The translations under genes and the position numbers were made by a program. The notes under the pieces are model-generated. The model was not told the origin of the DNA and searched no databases. It saw only the letters and a program-made list of their open reading frames with translations. From the NCBI GenBank assembly GCA_000507305.1, contig DF239330.1:187698-251697 (forward strand): 64,000 bases of DNA, given 5' to 3'. Shown in pieces: positions 1 to 11,577 of the stretch. The number at the start of each line of letters is the position of its first letter. The first letter of the stretch is position 1. The DNA comes from Breviolum minutum Mf 1.05b.01. Lineage: Eukaryota; Sar; Dinophyceae; Suessiales; Symbiodiniaceae.

Positions 1-2100
1 TCAAAAACTCTGCTGCTCATAATGAAAATGATGTCCAAGAAGAATTACACCCCCTTCAATTCCCAAGAGAAAAGTCCTCTTCCAAAACCTTGGTGCTATG
101 TCACAGTTTTCTTGTTGGTGGAAGGGTTCAAAAATCTCGCTTCAACTCCTAGATGTCGCAGCTCCGGCACACCTGGCGTCGGAGGGTGCACAACGGCAGG
201 CCACACCTGCGGAGATGCGGCGGCGAACGCGTTGTGGGCTTCCTCCCAGTAGTGTTTCACATTGTGGCATTTACCCCTGGCAACTCAACAATATTTCAGG
301 CTGTTCTTTATTGCATGTGATGTCCTCATGATGTTGGTTTACTGAATAAAAAGAAGATGGCGGGCTCATGAGAGGAATCAATTTTTTTTGAAATCTCTGT
401 CAATGGCATCTGAGTGTCCAAAGCCCTTGCTACTGTTGATGGTTCAGAAATCCTGCACCACTTGAGGTTGGTAGTTTTTCCCATCATTTAAAGGGTTTTT
501 TACATCCCAGGTGGTGCAGGCGTAAGACCTTGGACCGTCCTGGAAACGTTTGTTATGTGTTAGTGTTACTGTGTGTATGCATCTGTAGAAAATTTCTATC
601 ATATTTTCATGTCCACAGTACGAAATCCAACTGATCATCCAAGAATGTCATACTAAGCAGCCATCATTCTAACGCTATATTTACACACCTATGCAATTTT
701 CAACTGGATTTCAAAAATAAATAACCGTGCTTTAGAAACAATTTCAGCGGGGAGTAGCTTGGTTGGAGATAAGTTTGGGGTGCACGGTCTTTGCCTCCAG
801 GTCCTTTTTCCCGGATGCGCCCGCATTCCAACAATTAATTCATCTCATTGCTATAGAAATGTAGTGAATTTGGACGAGGCACCTAAACTTCAAACTGAGA
901 TTCTATTTGCTGTCTCTTTGGATGGGAGTGCTGATCCAAATTTCGTACCTGTTCTCTCAGATGTGAACAAAATCATCGTAAGGATATCAATCAATTGGCC
1001 ATAAAACTAAAATATACTCAGCTGAACAGACTCCATCCAGCCATCTATTTTTTGCCACTCATGCATGGCTCTGCTTATTTGTTGAGATAGCACCTAGCCT
1101 CTTCCAATGGCACACTAGAGCCAAGAGAAACCCAGAATTCCGTCTTAGCCCTGCCATGGTGGTAGTAACTAACCTGATTATATAAGTTTTGCAAGCCCTT
1201 AAATTGTTTGGGCCTTGGCCTTTGCGAAATTGGGGTGGGAATTATTCATAATCAAATCACTTGTGTCCAATGCTTTCCTGCAACAATCAACTCATAGGGA
1301 CAAGATTTCAAGTTTCCTTACTCAAAACATCTCCACTCGTGTAAGGATGCTAAAACAATTCCACCCAGACATTCCCATTGTCATTTTCACAAAACTGTGG
1401 GACATTGCTTGGACAGATCCTCCGTTCTCCCCCAAAGATGACTTTTTAAACCACCATAAACCACCCGGCCGTTGTGGCATAGCCATCTACGAATCCCCAG
1501 GTCTTGTTTCCTGGTCAGGGAAACGCGTGGACAGCCACGAAAAAAAAAGAAGACACCTAATCATACCCCATCCCATGACATGCTTGTTGGTTAGGAACGG
1601 GATTCCCATTTCACAACCGATTTCAGAAGCTTAACCAATTGCCGCGCGCCACAAGTCACCACAAACGGTCTCAATTGAAAACCCGCAAGAGATTGGTATA
1701 ATGCTTTGAATGGAGGATATATTCTGACATTGAACAGATCCAGCACCGGCACGTTTCCACTAGCTTCTCGTAGATTGGCATGGATGGAGCCATTCGTGAG
1801 AGCCGGAAAGCAAACGTCAGCATAACTCTCACGCTTGAGCCAAGCTGGCTACAGAAAAGGTCAAAGCATTTTGCAAAAAGTGTATATTAAAAGAAATAGC
1901 CATCCATTCAATATTAATACATAATGAAAAAAATCAGAATACTGGTGATAATAACGATCAAAGTATATATAATTAATATTGCGCGTAAAACCAAAAAAAT
2001 AGTAGCAATTGAAAACAACAATAGCACAACAATCAAAGTAATAATAAAAATGATTTTAGTATTAGTAACAAACATCAAAATAAAACCAAAGCTGGGCATG
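1..2100. other. gene-poor stretch
   Basis: I see no gene I can support here. Open frames, including one of 139 codons on the plus strand at 1215-1634, have no recognisable motif or family resemblance. Bases 1860-2100 are strongly A/T-rich and low in complexity. The segment ends where LINE-like homology begins near 2105. Confidence 0.5.
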
Positions 2101-2119
2101 GCTAGTCACTTAAATGTAG

Positions 2120-2584
2120 TCAATCTGGATCAATGCACCCCACGATAAGGTCGACGTAACTGTTTTTCAGCGAATGCAGTTCGCACCACGTCTGGATCAA
2201 AATTTCGACCTCCTTCCAAATCTGCAGAAAGAAGACGTGGAAGTGGGGCAGGAGCCCGGGAGGGCGAGTCTGCTTGTGCATGAGACGAAAACTCTTTGGA
2301 AGTGCTCGAGCTTTAGCTTTCAGGGCAGCCTTAGGCGCTGCGTTTGGAAGTGCAATAGAGGCACGTACTAGGGATGTCACTGACCCCGGCCGCGTCCACG
2401 GCCTCCCTTGCCTTTTTGCGCCTTTTGTCTTTACCCTGGGATTGTTGCCCTTACCTTTGCCCTTTCCCCTCCCAGGGTTGTTGTTTGCTAGCTGTGCGAG
2501 CGCTGCTTCGTCTCCTTCCCCTTGTTCCTCCTTGCTGTCGCGCCCATGCCCGTTTCCCCTTTTCCTTTCCTTTTGGACCTCCAT
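2120..2584 (-). pseudogene. LINE 3-prime ORF fragment, basic
   Basis: This 154-codon frame is rich in Gly, Lys, Arg and Gln. It contains the segment KARALPKSFRLMHKQTRPPG, which closely matches KARVLPKSFRLLRKQTRPPG in the copy at 10.5 kb. After that segment the two copies continue in different frames: copy B goes on into CxxC zinc fingers, while here the frame drifts into unrelated residues and stops. This indicates a frameshift in this copy. No function is retained. In the intact element this region would lie downstream of the reverse transcriptase and carry nucleic-acid-binding fingers. Confidence 0.5.
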
Positions 2585-3021
2585 GCCAACACTTGGTTGC
2601 CTCCATTGACCCGATTGGATTGGGTGAGGGCGTGATTCTAGGTGGCACTTAGGGGCCGCTTATAGGGGCGGGTCGCGCTGGGCACGTATGTTGCTTGCGC
2701 TGCATTAGCTGTCCTCCATATTTGTCCGCAGTCCTCACATGTGTATGCCTCGTATTTTACTTTGGATGGATCCACAATACTATGTTGTTCGTCATAGTGT
2801 GCTCTCAGGGCTGTGGCACGTGGAAATTGCTCTGTGCACGCTACTGTCCCGTGGTGGGGTCTGGTTTCATATGTCTGTGTCGTTTCTTGGGAGTCCGGTT
2901 ATATTTGAAATCCTGAATCTGTGGCTTGAAGAGGAAATACTCGGAAGATCGCCTTGTTCCATGCTTCTTTGTTTTGGGCTAATCTAAACCAGTCCGTTTC
3001 AGAAATTTCGGCTTGAACCAA

Positions 3022-3384
3022 TCAATGTTTCAACCATTGTCCTTGTCTCCAGGGTGGATGGGTTTTGGTCGGATGATCCTTCCAGAAAGCAAGGAGCGCT
3101 TGTTTGGGAAACCGTTCCTTGGGCATGCGTGCCACATGATCTAACCATTGCCAACTTTGACGAGCTAAAGCGTGTTCAAAAGGCTCCCACGGCACTAGTT
3201 CCCTAATTAAGGCTGCATTCACTTGGCTTGTGCGTTGCCATTGCTGACGTATACCTAGGCATCGTTGCGCGGCACAATTGACGATCTGTTTCGGTTGACG
3301 GATTTGGTCTTTGGTCCGAGACCGAGCTCGCCCAAAACATGTTAAAGTAGGCATGATCACCGCTTTCATAATTTTGATGCGCAA
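3022..3384 (-). pseudogene. LINE reverse transcriptase C-terminal fragment
   Basis: The 120-residue frame has the layout of the region after the RT palm and thumb in non-LTR elements: an opening KIMKAVIMPTLTCFG-like segment (compare the usual 'K...V..P.LLYG.E'), a run of basic residues with 'NCAAQRCLGIR' (the usual 'F...CLR.ILGI'), and the hallmark WLDHVARMPKERFPKQAL (the usual 'W.GH..RM...R.P'). The catalytic FADD palm motif is not in this frame. It belongs to the copy A LINE on the minus strand. The identification rests on motif order and spacing; a database search should find LINE RT relatives. Confidence 0.7.
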
Positions 3385-5060
3385 GCTGTGCGGGATTGGG
3401 CGACATGGTGTCTTTTTCCCAAAATACCAGACCCTAGCAGTTTGTCAAATTTTTACATACGCTTTGGTCTTCTGGCAACCGTGTGAAAGATATGTGCACA
3501 TGGTAGGACGCTCTTGGACAGGCTCTGGCTGTTCAGTCTGAAAGCTTTGGAGAAGGTCTTGAAGTCCTTCAAGCAAACTTTCTTGCCTTTGTCTGTCTTG
3601 TCTCTTCCTTGCGATGGTTGCCGTGCCAGCAGCACCACCACCACGAAGGTGGTCAAGGCCAAGCGGCACCAAGCTATCTGCGTCAATTGAAACTAGACAT
3701 GGGTATCGGTGTACAAACATGCAATTCTGCCCCAAAACCACATTGGGTGCACGTTTCTCCGAAGCACCCATAGTATAGACAAAAATTAAACCAGGGATGT
3801 AGCAATTTGTCACGGCCCCCTTTTTGAGATCTCATGTTGGGAGCAGGGGCAGCCGGAGGAGCTGCTGCAATCGAAACTCCCCCTGCACCGTTCGCCGCTG
3901 GGTTTACTACCGTTAAAAAACTTGGTGACGTTCCCTATTTTGTCGCCCGCTTCCGGCTCCTCTCCCGCTGCCATGTCCCTTGCCTTTCCCCTGCCCTTTG
4001 TCTTCGCTTACTCTGTCTGTGAAAATACGCTGGGGGGAATTTTCTTGTCTAAGCGTTTGGCCTAGTATACTTGGATGAGTACGTGTGAGACAATTAGCCC
4101 CGCGTACGTGTGACGAAGCCGAAGAAGATAGTTGCTGGTATTACCTGGTGGCGATAAACCCCACTAATGTTAAGCGGGGATGAGATGCTCTCCTAAAATG
4201 ACTGCCGGAGGTCTGTCTCCGGGGCAAAACATGGTGCGCAACAGTTGGTCAGTCTTAGGGGCAGCTTGGAGTACCTGTCTGGGTTGGGCAACCAAGTCTT
4301 GAATGATTTGACTGATTTGGCACCTGAGCTGGCCGGCAGCCAACTTTTGCAGCTGAGAGTTTTAGTACTCCTGGCGACCCCACCTCTGTGATCTCCGGCA
4401 TCCCAAACAACATCCAAGGGTCGATACCAAGCGTGCGGGAATGGCGCTGAATTTGGGACTATGGTAGTATGGGTGAGCAGCAGCAGCTTCACAGGCTTCT
4501 TTGTGCTTCATGATTGGTGTCAAGAAAGCACTTTGTTTCCACTCTTCGTAGGTGAGCGGCTACGTCCGCGGCCGCGGCCTCTACCTTTTCTGCCCCCCCC
4601 CATTTCCACGTCCTTTGCTCTTTCCCTTCCCCCTTTGCAGCAGGCACGCGGTCGGTGAAAATTTTGCAGCGACCACCGGTTTCTTAAGTTTGGCACCAAC
4701 AATATTTACCAAAATATGTGATACCAGCAGGCCAGAATATGTGTGACGCAACCGGGGTAAAAAGTTGTTTCCCACGTTACCTTGCCTGTACAAGCCAATG
4801 ATAATCTTTTTAGTCAAATGCTCGGCTAATAAGACTGCTATTGGAGTTTGACCGATGGTCCACCGGGCCATTGCAGTACTTGCCTGCTCGTCCAACGTGC
4901 GTGCCGCTGCTGTAGGAGATTGGTAGCGTCCCTGGTAGATTCACTTATGCGGGGGAAGGCGAATTCTGCCCCACTGATCTCCCCTACTTTTTGGATTATC
5001 AGAGAGATGGCCTTCCCCACAAATTGGGGTAATTGGCGGTTTTGCTCACACTCTCCCTCT

Positions 5061-6350
5061 TGGCGTGATGACAGCTCGTGGTGTGTGTGTGTGTGCAGGG
5101 CGTGCTAGCGTCGGAGGACGCGCGGCGCCAAAAGCCGCGTCTTATATGTCTGAGGACCTTTCTTAAAGTGGCCGCTGACAGGGTCAGACCCAAAACCAAA
5201 TTAATTAATGAGTCGCGAGAACCGGAATAAAACACAAGGATGATGCGTCTGGGTCCGAGGAGATGGTTAAGTTGCTTGGGGGATGGGTGGTGCAAACAAA
5301 GCGAAATGAAGAGAGAGAGAGAGAGAGGGGAGAACAGAAAACAAAGAACCACAACAAAACCCAAACCAATAAAGGGAAAGAGGAATGCCTGATTGCACAG
5401 GCAGAAGACCACCAGAGAGTGGCACTTGGAACGAGATTGTGCTGGGTGTGTGGCGCGCGGCGCTCTTTTTGGGGCTTGCCTAACTGCACAAACATATTCT
5501 TTGCAAGTATCAAATGTAATCACCTTTCGCGGGATGCCCCAAGCCTTCAGATATTCCGTGGTGCCAAAAAAAGAGAGCTTGAGGAAAATCCAGACATGTT
5601 GGAAAGTGAGTCACATTAATGTTGGAGTCTACCGGAGTCAACCCTGTTAGCCCATTCCACCCCCACCTCCGCTTCAGGTGCCAAGACCTCGAACGTGGCC
5701 AATCCCGGATACATGAAAGCTGAGGAAGCACGGGATTTTTTTAAAGAGCTGAGCATTTCATGGGGTGGAACCTTAAACAGATTTCAATGGATTTTTGGTG
5801 ATATCTAAAACCAACTTTTTGTCATCTAATGATTTGGAATTATCCAACTGAAACAACTGTATATCTACATACCGTGTTTGTAAAGTGTGGATTGTAATAC
5901 TGAAATGAATTCGTATTGCTATAAAACAAAAATACCTATATTTCACTTTTGATTACTCTCCCCAATTAAAGTTCCAATCTTGTCATCCTTTGGCTCTTGC
6001 TGAAAAAGTTTCAAACAAAGCCACTTTGGAGAGATTCCCCCCAATCATAAAAGAAGTCAATGTATGTCAATGTGTTTTTTAAATTTGTGAGATCGTACTA
6101 CGTTGGATTGGTCAGTATATATCATGATATACCGTGATATACCTCTTTAAACAAAAAACATGGTCGTACTTCAAGGCACATGCATGCACGTGCTAGAAAT
6201 CTAATATGTTCAGCACTGGCTTTTTGTGACTATTTTTGGGCCAAGACACTGGCACCTTCATAAAGTCCCCTGGAAGTTTCAAAAACTCCACCCTACACAA
6301 ACAAAAAAACGATCATTTGGACCGGACCCCCAACCTGCAATCATGGAGAA
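5061..6350. other. intergenic, short simple repeats
   Basis: There is no convincing gene. A (GT)n run lies near 5080-5096 and a (GA)n run near 5310-5328. Long frames here pass through these runs and look like artefacts. 5800-6200 is A/T-rich with no structure I can interpret. Confidence 0.45.
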
Positions 6351-6356
6351 GCAACA

Positions 6357-6635
6357 TTGGAACAAGAACACTTGCGGCCCACCTGGCGAGGTTTCCGAAA
6401 AATCCGTCCAGCTTCGTATTCCGAGGCTAAGCAGCGTAGGGAGCGGTTTGCCAAGGCCATGATCGCCCCAAGGGAAGTTGGGGAGCTAAAACGGGTAAAA
6501 CATAGAAGTCGGGCATATATTGACTGCTTGAAGAGTCTGAACAAAAAAGGATTTGCTTCCAAATATGCCACGAAAACTAAAAAAATGGCTCCTGGTTCCA
6601 AAATCAAAACTGATCTTGGAAAAATGCTTGGATAA
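6357..6635 (+). CDS. hypothetical basic protein or exon
   Basis: The 92-codon frame from ATG to stop is rich in Lys and Arg with well-mixed composition (for example YSEAKQRRERFAKAMIAPRE and KKGFASKYATKTKKM). It reads more like protein than its neighbours do. I recognise no domain. It has no signal peptide or membrane segment and is predicted to be soluble and nucleic-acid-binding by charge alone. The first residues may be intronic or 5-prime UTR, since no upstream signal fixes the start. It sits alone in gene-poor DNA. It could be an exon of a transposon-derived gene or a chance frame. Confidence 0.3.
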   Translation: MEQEHLRPTWRGFRKIRPASYSEAKQRRERFAKAMIAPREVGELKRVKHRSRAYIDCLKSLNKKGFASKYATKTKKMAPGSKIKTDLGKMLG

Positions 6636-6639
6636 CCTA

Positions 6640-9600
6640 CCACTTACCAATCATTCAAAAATAGAAACAGAATGAAAAAACAAAACAAACATGTTGAGTC
6701 GCAATTTCAATAAACATGGAAGTTGAACAAACCCCAAAACGAACGGGCCAAACGGACTTGGGAAAGGTTGAAAACACTGTCACCCAGGTGGAGGGAACAC
6801 CATGAGAAGCAACGGTTTCAAAGGTGCTGAAAATATGCGCCGCACCGAACGGTTGCACCGAAACCACTAATATTTCATTGTGGGTGTGTTAGTTTCTATG
6901 TTCTATTGCGTATTTCTATCGTATTTCTATTGCCTCGAAACCTTTTTCGCCCATCCCTTCGGCATCTTCTCTTGAAGTTGGAAAAACCCGCAAAACTTCC
7001 CGCGATTAATCTGTGTTGTGTGGGGCCTAATTTTGACATTCCATAGCCTCAAAGAAAAATCTCATGCTCAGCCTTCATTACAATTTTTTCCATGGCATCT
7101 TGGGGTGTGTCCATGTTTTTCTACATGACAGGGTGTTGCGGTTGTTGGTTTTTTTTCCCAGGTGTAACAGCTTCAAGGTGGGCCCCTATACCAGTTGTGG
7201 TGAATGAAAACCCCTATGAATGGCCTTAACGTACCAGTACGGTCCACCTTTTAGGTAATCTACCAACATCCAACATCCGAGCCGGGCTCATCCATGCCTC
7301 TGATCTCCCTTTCGAAAGGGCGCCTGCCAATCCTGTTGGGGGTTTTGGATGGTTTTGGTAAGTTGGTGTGTAGGTACCAACCAAAATGGCATTATTCAAT
7401 GTACATTTCACAATGTTAAACATTTCACCTTAAGTAATATACATAGATTACATATAGTCTGTACAAAAGTCCGGCTTTGGATTCAATTATGTAACATGCC
7501 TACATGTCACTAAATGAAATAGCAGCACGGCACAGTACATTTACATTGTGTTGCATCTGTCTTCAATGTTTGTCTCAACTTTGAAGGGGCAACTTTGCCG
7601 TACTCTCATTCATCCACCAAAGAAAAAGCTGGATGAACACATTGCTGTTCCATGGACCCAAGAACCAAGTCAACATGTAGGTATCAAATCACCCATTTTG
7701 TTCATGGTTCCGGTGATATCTTGAGCAATGAAAACAAACAGACTCTAACAAGCAACATGTTTGAAAAAAACCTAACGAACCTAACGCGCGCCTGCTTCCA
7801 ATGTCTTGGCGGACTGGGCACCTGGCTGCAAAATCAGTGGGGGGTCTTGCACGCTTCATGAAGAGGGCCCTGTTTCTCCCCCATGTTTTGGACAGTGGTC
7901 CTTCTATCCCATCAACTCCTCAACTAACAAACACTTTTGAATGACAAATCACTCCAAATTTCTCAACAACATGTGCATCAAAATGAATCTTCCCTTCATC
8001 ATAACCCTTTCTGCCCATGCTGAAGGGCCCTACCTGGACCGTTGGCCATACCATGCCCACCTCGGAGGTGGGAAATGCGTTTCAGAGTTGGTCCTAAAAA
8101 TTCCTAAAATCCAACCAGTTTTCTTCCCTTTTTTGCAGTCCACCGAGTTTCTGACAGCTCAACTAATCCGAGAAAGAAAAAACATGATTCGAGTGGGGAG
8201 TGTGCCTAAATTTTGAAGACATCTTATCCACAAAAATACTCTCAAATTTCACTTGCAACGGAATGTTTACTGCAGTGGCATCACACTTAGTTTCAAAGGC
8301 AACGATCGATAACTCGAGTCACAGCACTGCGGAGCCTCCTTGTTGTATGGGTTCCCGCTGTTCAGGTTTGGGGTGCATTTCAGGGCCCCCCAAAACAGCA
8401 AAGGCCAAACCATGCCCAATCCTTCCATAAGCCTGCTGCGAATTTCCACCCACGAACAAATCAGATTCAATGCGTCAAGAGATTTTACAGGCCAAGCAAA
8501 AACTAGGGCACCACGCCTGCATGGCCATGGTCCCAACGGTGCGGCCCAACCCCCGTGTTCACCCCCCCGGAAAAAAATGAATCGATTGCTTGGGAAAAAC
8601 AGCAGTTCGAGAGGTTTCGACACCCACCAAAACTTGACAAACGGTGCATCTAGTTCAACTAGTTTTACTGAGTTTCCATCATATCTTTGGCTATGGACTC
8701 CATGATGGACTCACAGATTCATCCAAGGGTAGCCACAAAACCCTTATTGGCAGGCCAAGACTCGTATTCAGAAAATTTCAAGACTTTCTGGAAGAACTTT
8801 GACACTAGAAATATCACGTTGCATGTCAAAAGGTACACAAACCCTTTGCAAAAACATGGTTAAGGACACCCTAAAAGTGGCAAACAGCTAAGCCATCCTG
8901 ACGATGCTGATGAGAAAACAATCGATTCACCGAAACAAATACGATGCAACTGCACCCAAAAAAACCATCCAAGACAATGTTTTGTTTTGGGTCACCCATG
9001 CGAGCAACTTTGCTGGTTGTCGCTTTCTGGATCTCAGCCTATACACTCGACAACTGCGTGAAGGTGAAGACATTGAATTTAATCTTGCAATGGCACTAAA
9101 ACTATTCAGCGCAATGGCGATGCAGTGTAGTTGGCCCAATCACCCCAGGCACTTCCAGTAAGACCATCCTGTCACAGGATGAGATGATAAAAGTAAGCTC
9201 AATGCAAAAGCAAAAATCATAACAACTAATGTACACCACAGGTGGACAAAGTGAGTGAGAAAACGAGATCTTTACCCCCAATCCCTTAGCTCCCGCAATT
9301 ATGGTAAGTTTGGTAATTACTCACACGTGCCTAAGTTAGTCGGATTGTCAAACCTCACAGGTGCCTAGGTGCTTCCCACCACTTGGGCTTGGTGACAGGG
9401 TGTAGCTGTGAAAACCCTTTGCTTTGAGGGCAATAAATGTGAGTCCGGTGGTGATGTGAGTTCGGCATTGTTACACTAGATGCGCGTGCTTGCCCTGCTT
9501 TGAACCCAGATTACTGGCAACAGTGAACCCACAGACGTGGAAAACGGAGGAGGGAGCACGGCACTGACTGAAATAAAGGGTCAGGGCGAGACCTGGACCC

Positions 9601-10160
9601 ACGGCCAGACGAGACCGGACCGTACAATGGTGGAAGGACAGGACTACGATTGGGCAGTTATGTTTTGCGGGTGCAAACAGCTTTTACTGTGCTCTGCAAA
9701 ACCTTCGTTGCTTTGCCTCGTGGGATCGCACTGAGGTCTGCCACTTGGATGCACGCCCTTGACGCGCGTGGTTCCGTCCGCACTTTTTGTCCACAAGCTG
9801 GCAAGGCTGGGATCACTCCACGGGCGTCTTCCTTGGGGAGAACACGGCAACCAGCACCCAAGCTTGTCCGTCTTCTGGCGGCTGGTTGCTGTTGCTGGGA
9901 GATTGCAATGCAAGGTGTTGGCTGTTTGCAGCTTGGCGTGAGGCGGGGAACGGTTCAGCCATTTCTTTGACACATTCGACAATGGCCTTATACAGCTGTA
10001 CCTAAAAAGAAAAACGGCCTGTGCCTTGGCCAAAACATTCTGCATCCTGTTGAAGGGACACAACTAAGATCGCACCAAAGGATTCTCTTGGAGACCTAAG
10101 ATGCTGATGCCCAAACATGCAATGCAACCAAAGGAGAGAAAATGAGAAACACCAAGTTCA
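6640..10160. other. gene-poor stretch
   Basis: I read both strands and found no motif-bearing frame, no clear exon series and no large tandem array. Many short frames exist, but their compositions look random (Cys-, Trp- and His-rich shadows). Dispersed repeats without internal copies could be present and would be invisible to me. Confidence 0.45.
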
Positions 10161-10167
10161 AGGTATG

Positions 10168-11025
10168 TCATGCCACTTTTGGAGATTCAAAGGGCAAATG
10201 TTGACGAGTCCGCCGACGTGCACATCCAACTGAGCGTCGACCAGCTGCTTTGGGAATAGAAAATTTAGTACCACAATGTTTACATGGGAAATTGTCAGTG
10301 TTAACTTCATGTTGAGTAACAAGTACTCTCCAGATCCAACCATCATAGGGCATTTGAGGACAAGTCAACATATGTTTATATCTCACACCGGTATTGATAA
10401 AGGAAACTTGGCAAAAACGACAAATCAGTTTGGAAGCCCCTGTCACCAAATCTGGGCAAGGCAAGTCAGTTAATGTGATCAATCTGGACAATTGCACCCC
10501 ACGATACGGTCTGCGTAGCTGTTTTTCCTTATATGCTGTTCGAATGATGTCAGAGTCGAAGTTACGACATCCTTCCAAATCTGCAGAAAGAACACGTGGA
10601 AGTGGAGCAGGAAGCCCAGGAGGGCGAGTCTGCTTGCGCAAAAGTCGAAAGCTCTTTGGAAGTACTCTGGCTTTAGCTTTTGGAGAAGACTTGGCTGCTG
10701 GAAGTGCCGTCGAAGCCTGCGCTGTACTCCTATTTTTTCGTTGGTCAATAGTCAAAGTAGTGCAAACTGGAACGTGCTGTCGCATACCTTTAAGAGTCAT
10801 CACAAAAGAGCATCCTTCAAGGCCACACTCGTATCTACCATCTGGTTGCATGTGAACTCCTAATTCGTCGTATGCCCGTGTTGCAGCCGCCTGTTTACGA
10901 CCAGCACGAGCAGCGTCTGCATGTCTTGCTAACCATGTGTCTGAATCATGCTGTTTTTCTAACCAACGTGCCCATTTTTTGGGAAGTGAAACCCAAACCG
11001 CGCCATCTTCCTGTTGAGCTAAGTG
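10168..11025 (-). pseudogene. LINE ORF C-terminal zinc-finger region
   Basis: The frame is open upstream of the first ATG at 10851 to about 11025 (WVSLPKKWARWLEK and AARAGRKQAAATRAYDEL segments) and ends at 10168. It contains three Cys/His clusters: CGLEGCSF...H with a C-x4-C pair near residues 9-14 of the ATG-initiated frame, CRFCQVSF...HMLTC near the middle, and CKHCGTKFS near the C-terminus. These are C2H2/C2HC-type fingers, which are common at the ends of non-LTR element proteins, where they bind the template RNA or target DNA. The upstream RT frame is broken relative to this one, so the copy is probably inactive. Confidence 0.55.
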
Positions 11026-11576
11026 AATCCAGTCATTTCGTCAGGTATCCAGAGGGTACTGCATAAACAAACGAAAGGAGTTGAAAACTTTCCAAAGGTA
11101 TTGACTGGAGTTAGAGGCGCCCCTGCAAAAGCCAACCAAAAAAAGGATATGTTTTTCAATTCGAACGAGCAAGATGCCCGAGATTACGCAGCTGTCCAAG
11201 CCAAACATAAGTTTTGATGTTCCACAATCCCGCCTTCTTGGTCAAGTCACGTTGAGTCACCTGATCTTCCTGCATGTTCTTGATGCGTTGGTGGCAAATA
11301 CCCCGACAAATTCCATTCAAAAAGACCTGCCACCGACGAAGAGTCCTGGCACTAACCTGCGACATTCTGTTCCAAAATTAAAGCACGTATAACAGCTGCC
11401 TGAACCAAACGACCACAAACTGGAGGAGGAAGTCCCAAGCGTGGAAGTTGCAAGTTCAATTTGCGCCAAATTTGTTTGGCGGCTGAGAGTCGATGCTGAT
11501 CGTCTGCTTCATATGATGCCTTATGCGAAACCAGGCCGCCCAGCAGCCGAGCATGTTCATTACCCTGACCATCCAT
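10168..11576 (-). mobile_element. LINE-like retroelement, copy B (3-prime portion)
   Basis: On the minus strand this runs from reverse-transcriptase C-terminal-like sequence (11576-11156, two frames, with the sequence WLGQLRNLGHLARSN near 11160) into an ORF carrying zinc fingers (about 11025-10168). It shares about 220 bases with copy A at 2.1-2.3 kb. Homology to the element stops exactly at the single N at 11577, so the missing 5-prime part may reflect an assembly join and not a biological truncation. Confidence 0.6.
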
Positions 11577-11577
11577 N
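11577..11577. other. single ambiguous base at a probable assembly join
   Basis: The reference has an isolated N here. LINE homology on the left ends at this base and unrelated sequence follows. The other N in this window (20580) joins two copies of an identical sequence, so isolated Ns in this assembly appear to mark contig joins. Confidence 0.6.

Larger units (their letters stand above)
2105..5060 (-). mobile_element. degenerate LINE-like non-LTR retroelement, copy A
   Basis: Read on the minus strand, this block contains in order: Gly/Lys-rich low-complexity coding fragments (about 4.6-4.5 kb and 3.99-3.85 kb) of the kind seen in LINE ORF1 products; the C-terminal part of a reverse transcriptase (3384-3022); a zinc-finger-like piece with a CEDCG core near 2740; and a 3-prime ORF (2584-2120). 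The last 220 bases are roughly three-quarters identical to 10470-10690, which shows that this is a dispersed element. Frames are broken by stops and shifts, so it is a dead copy. The 5-prime limit is a guess from where basic coding fragments fade. The alternative, a host gene with lost exons, is less likely because of the RT motif and the second copy. Confidence 0.65.

Noticed and set aside
1215-1634. 139-codon plus-strand frame
   Set aside because: No motif, no splice context and a composition that does not look selected. Kept as non-coding.
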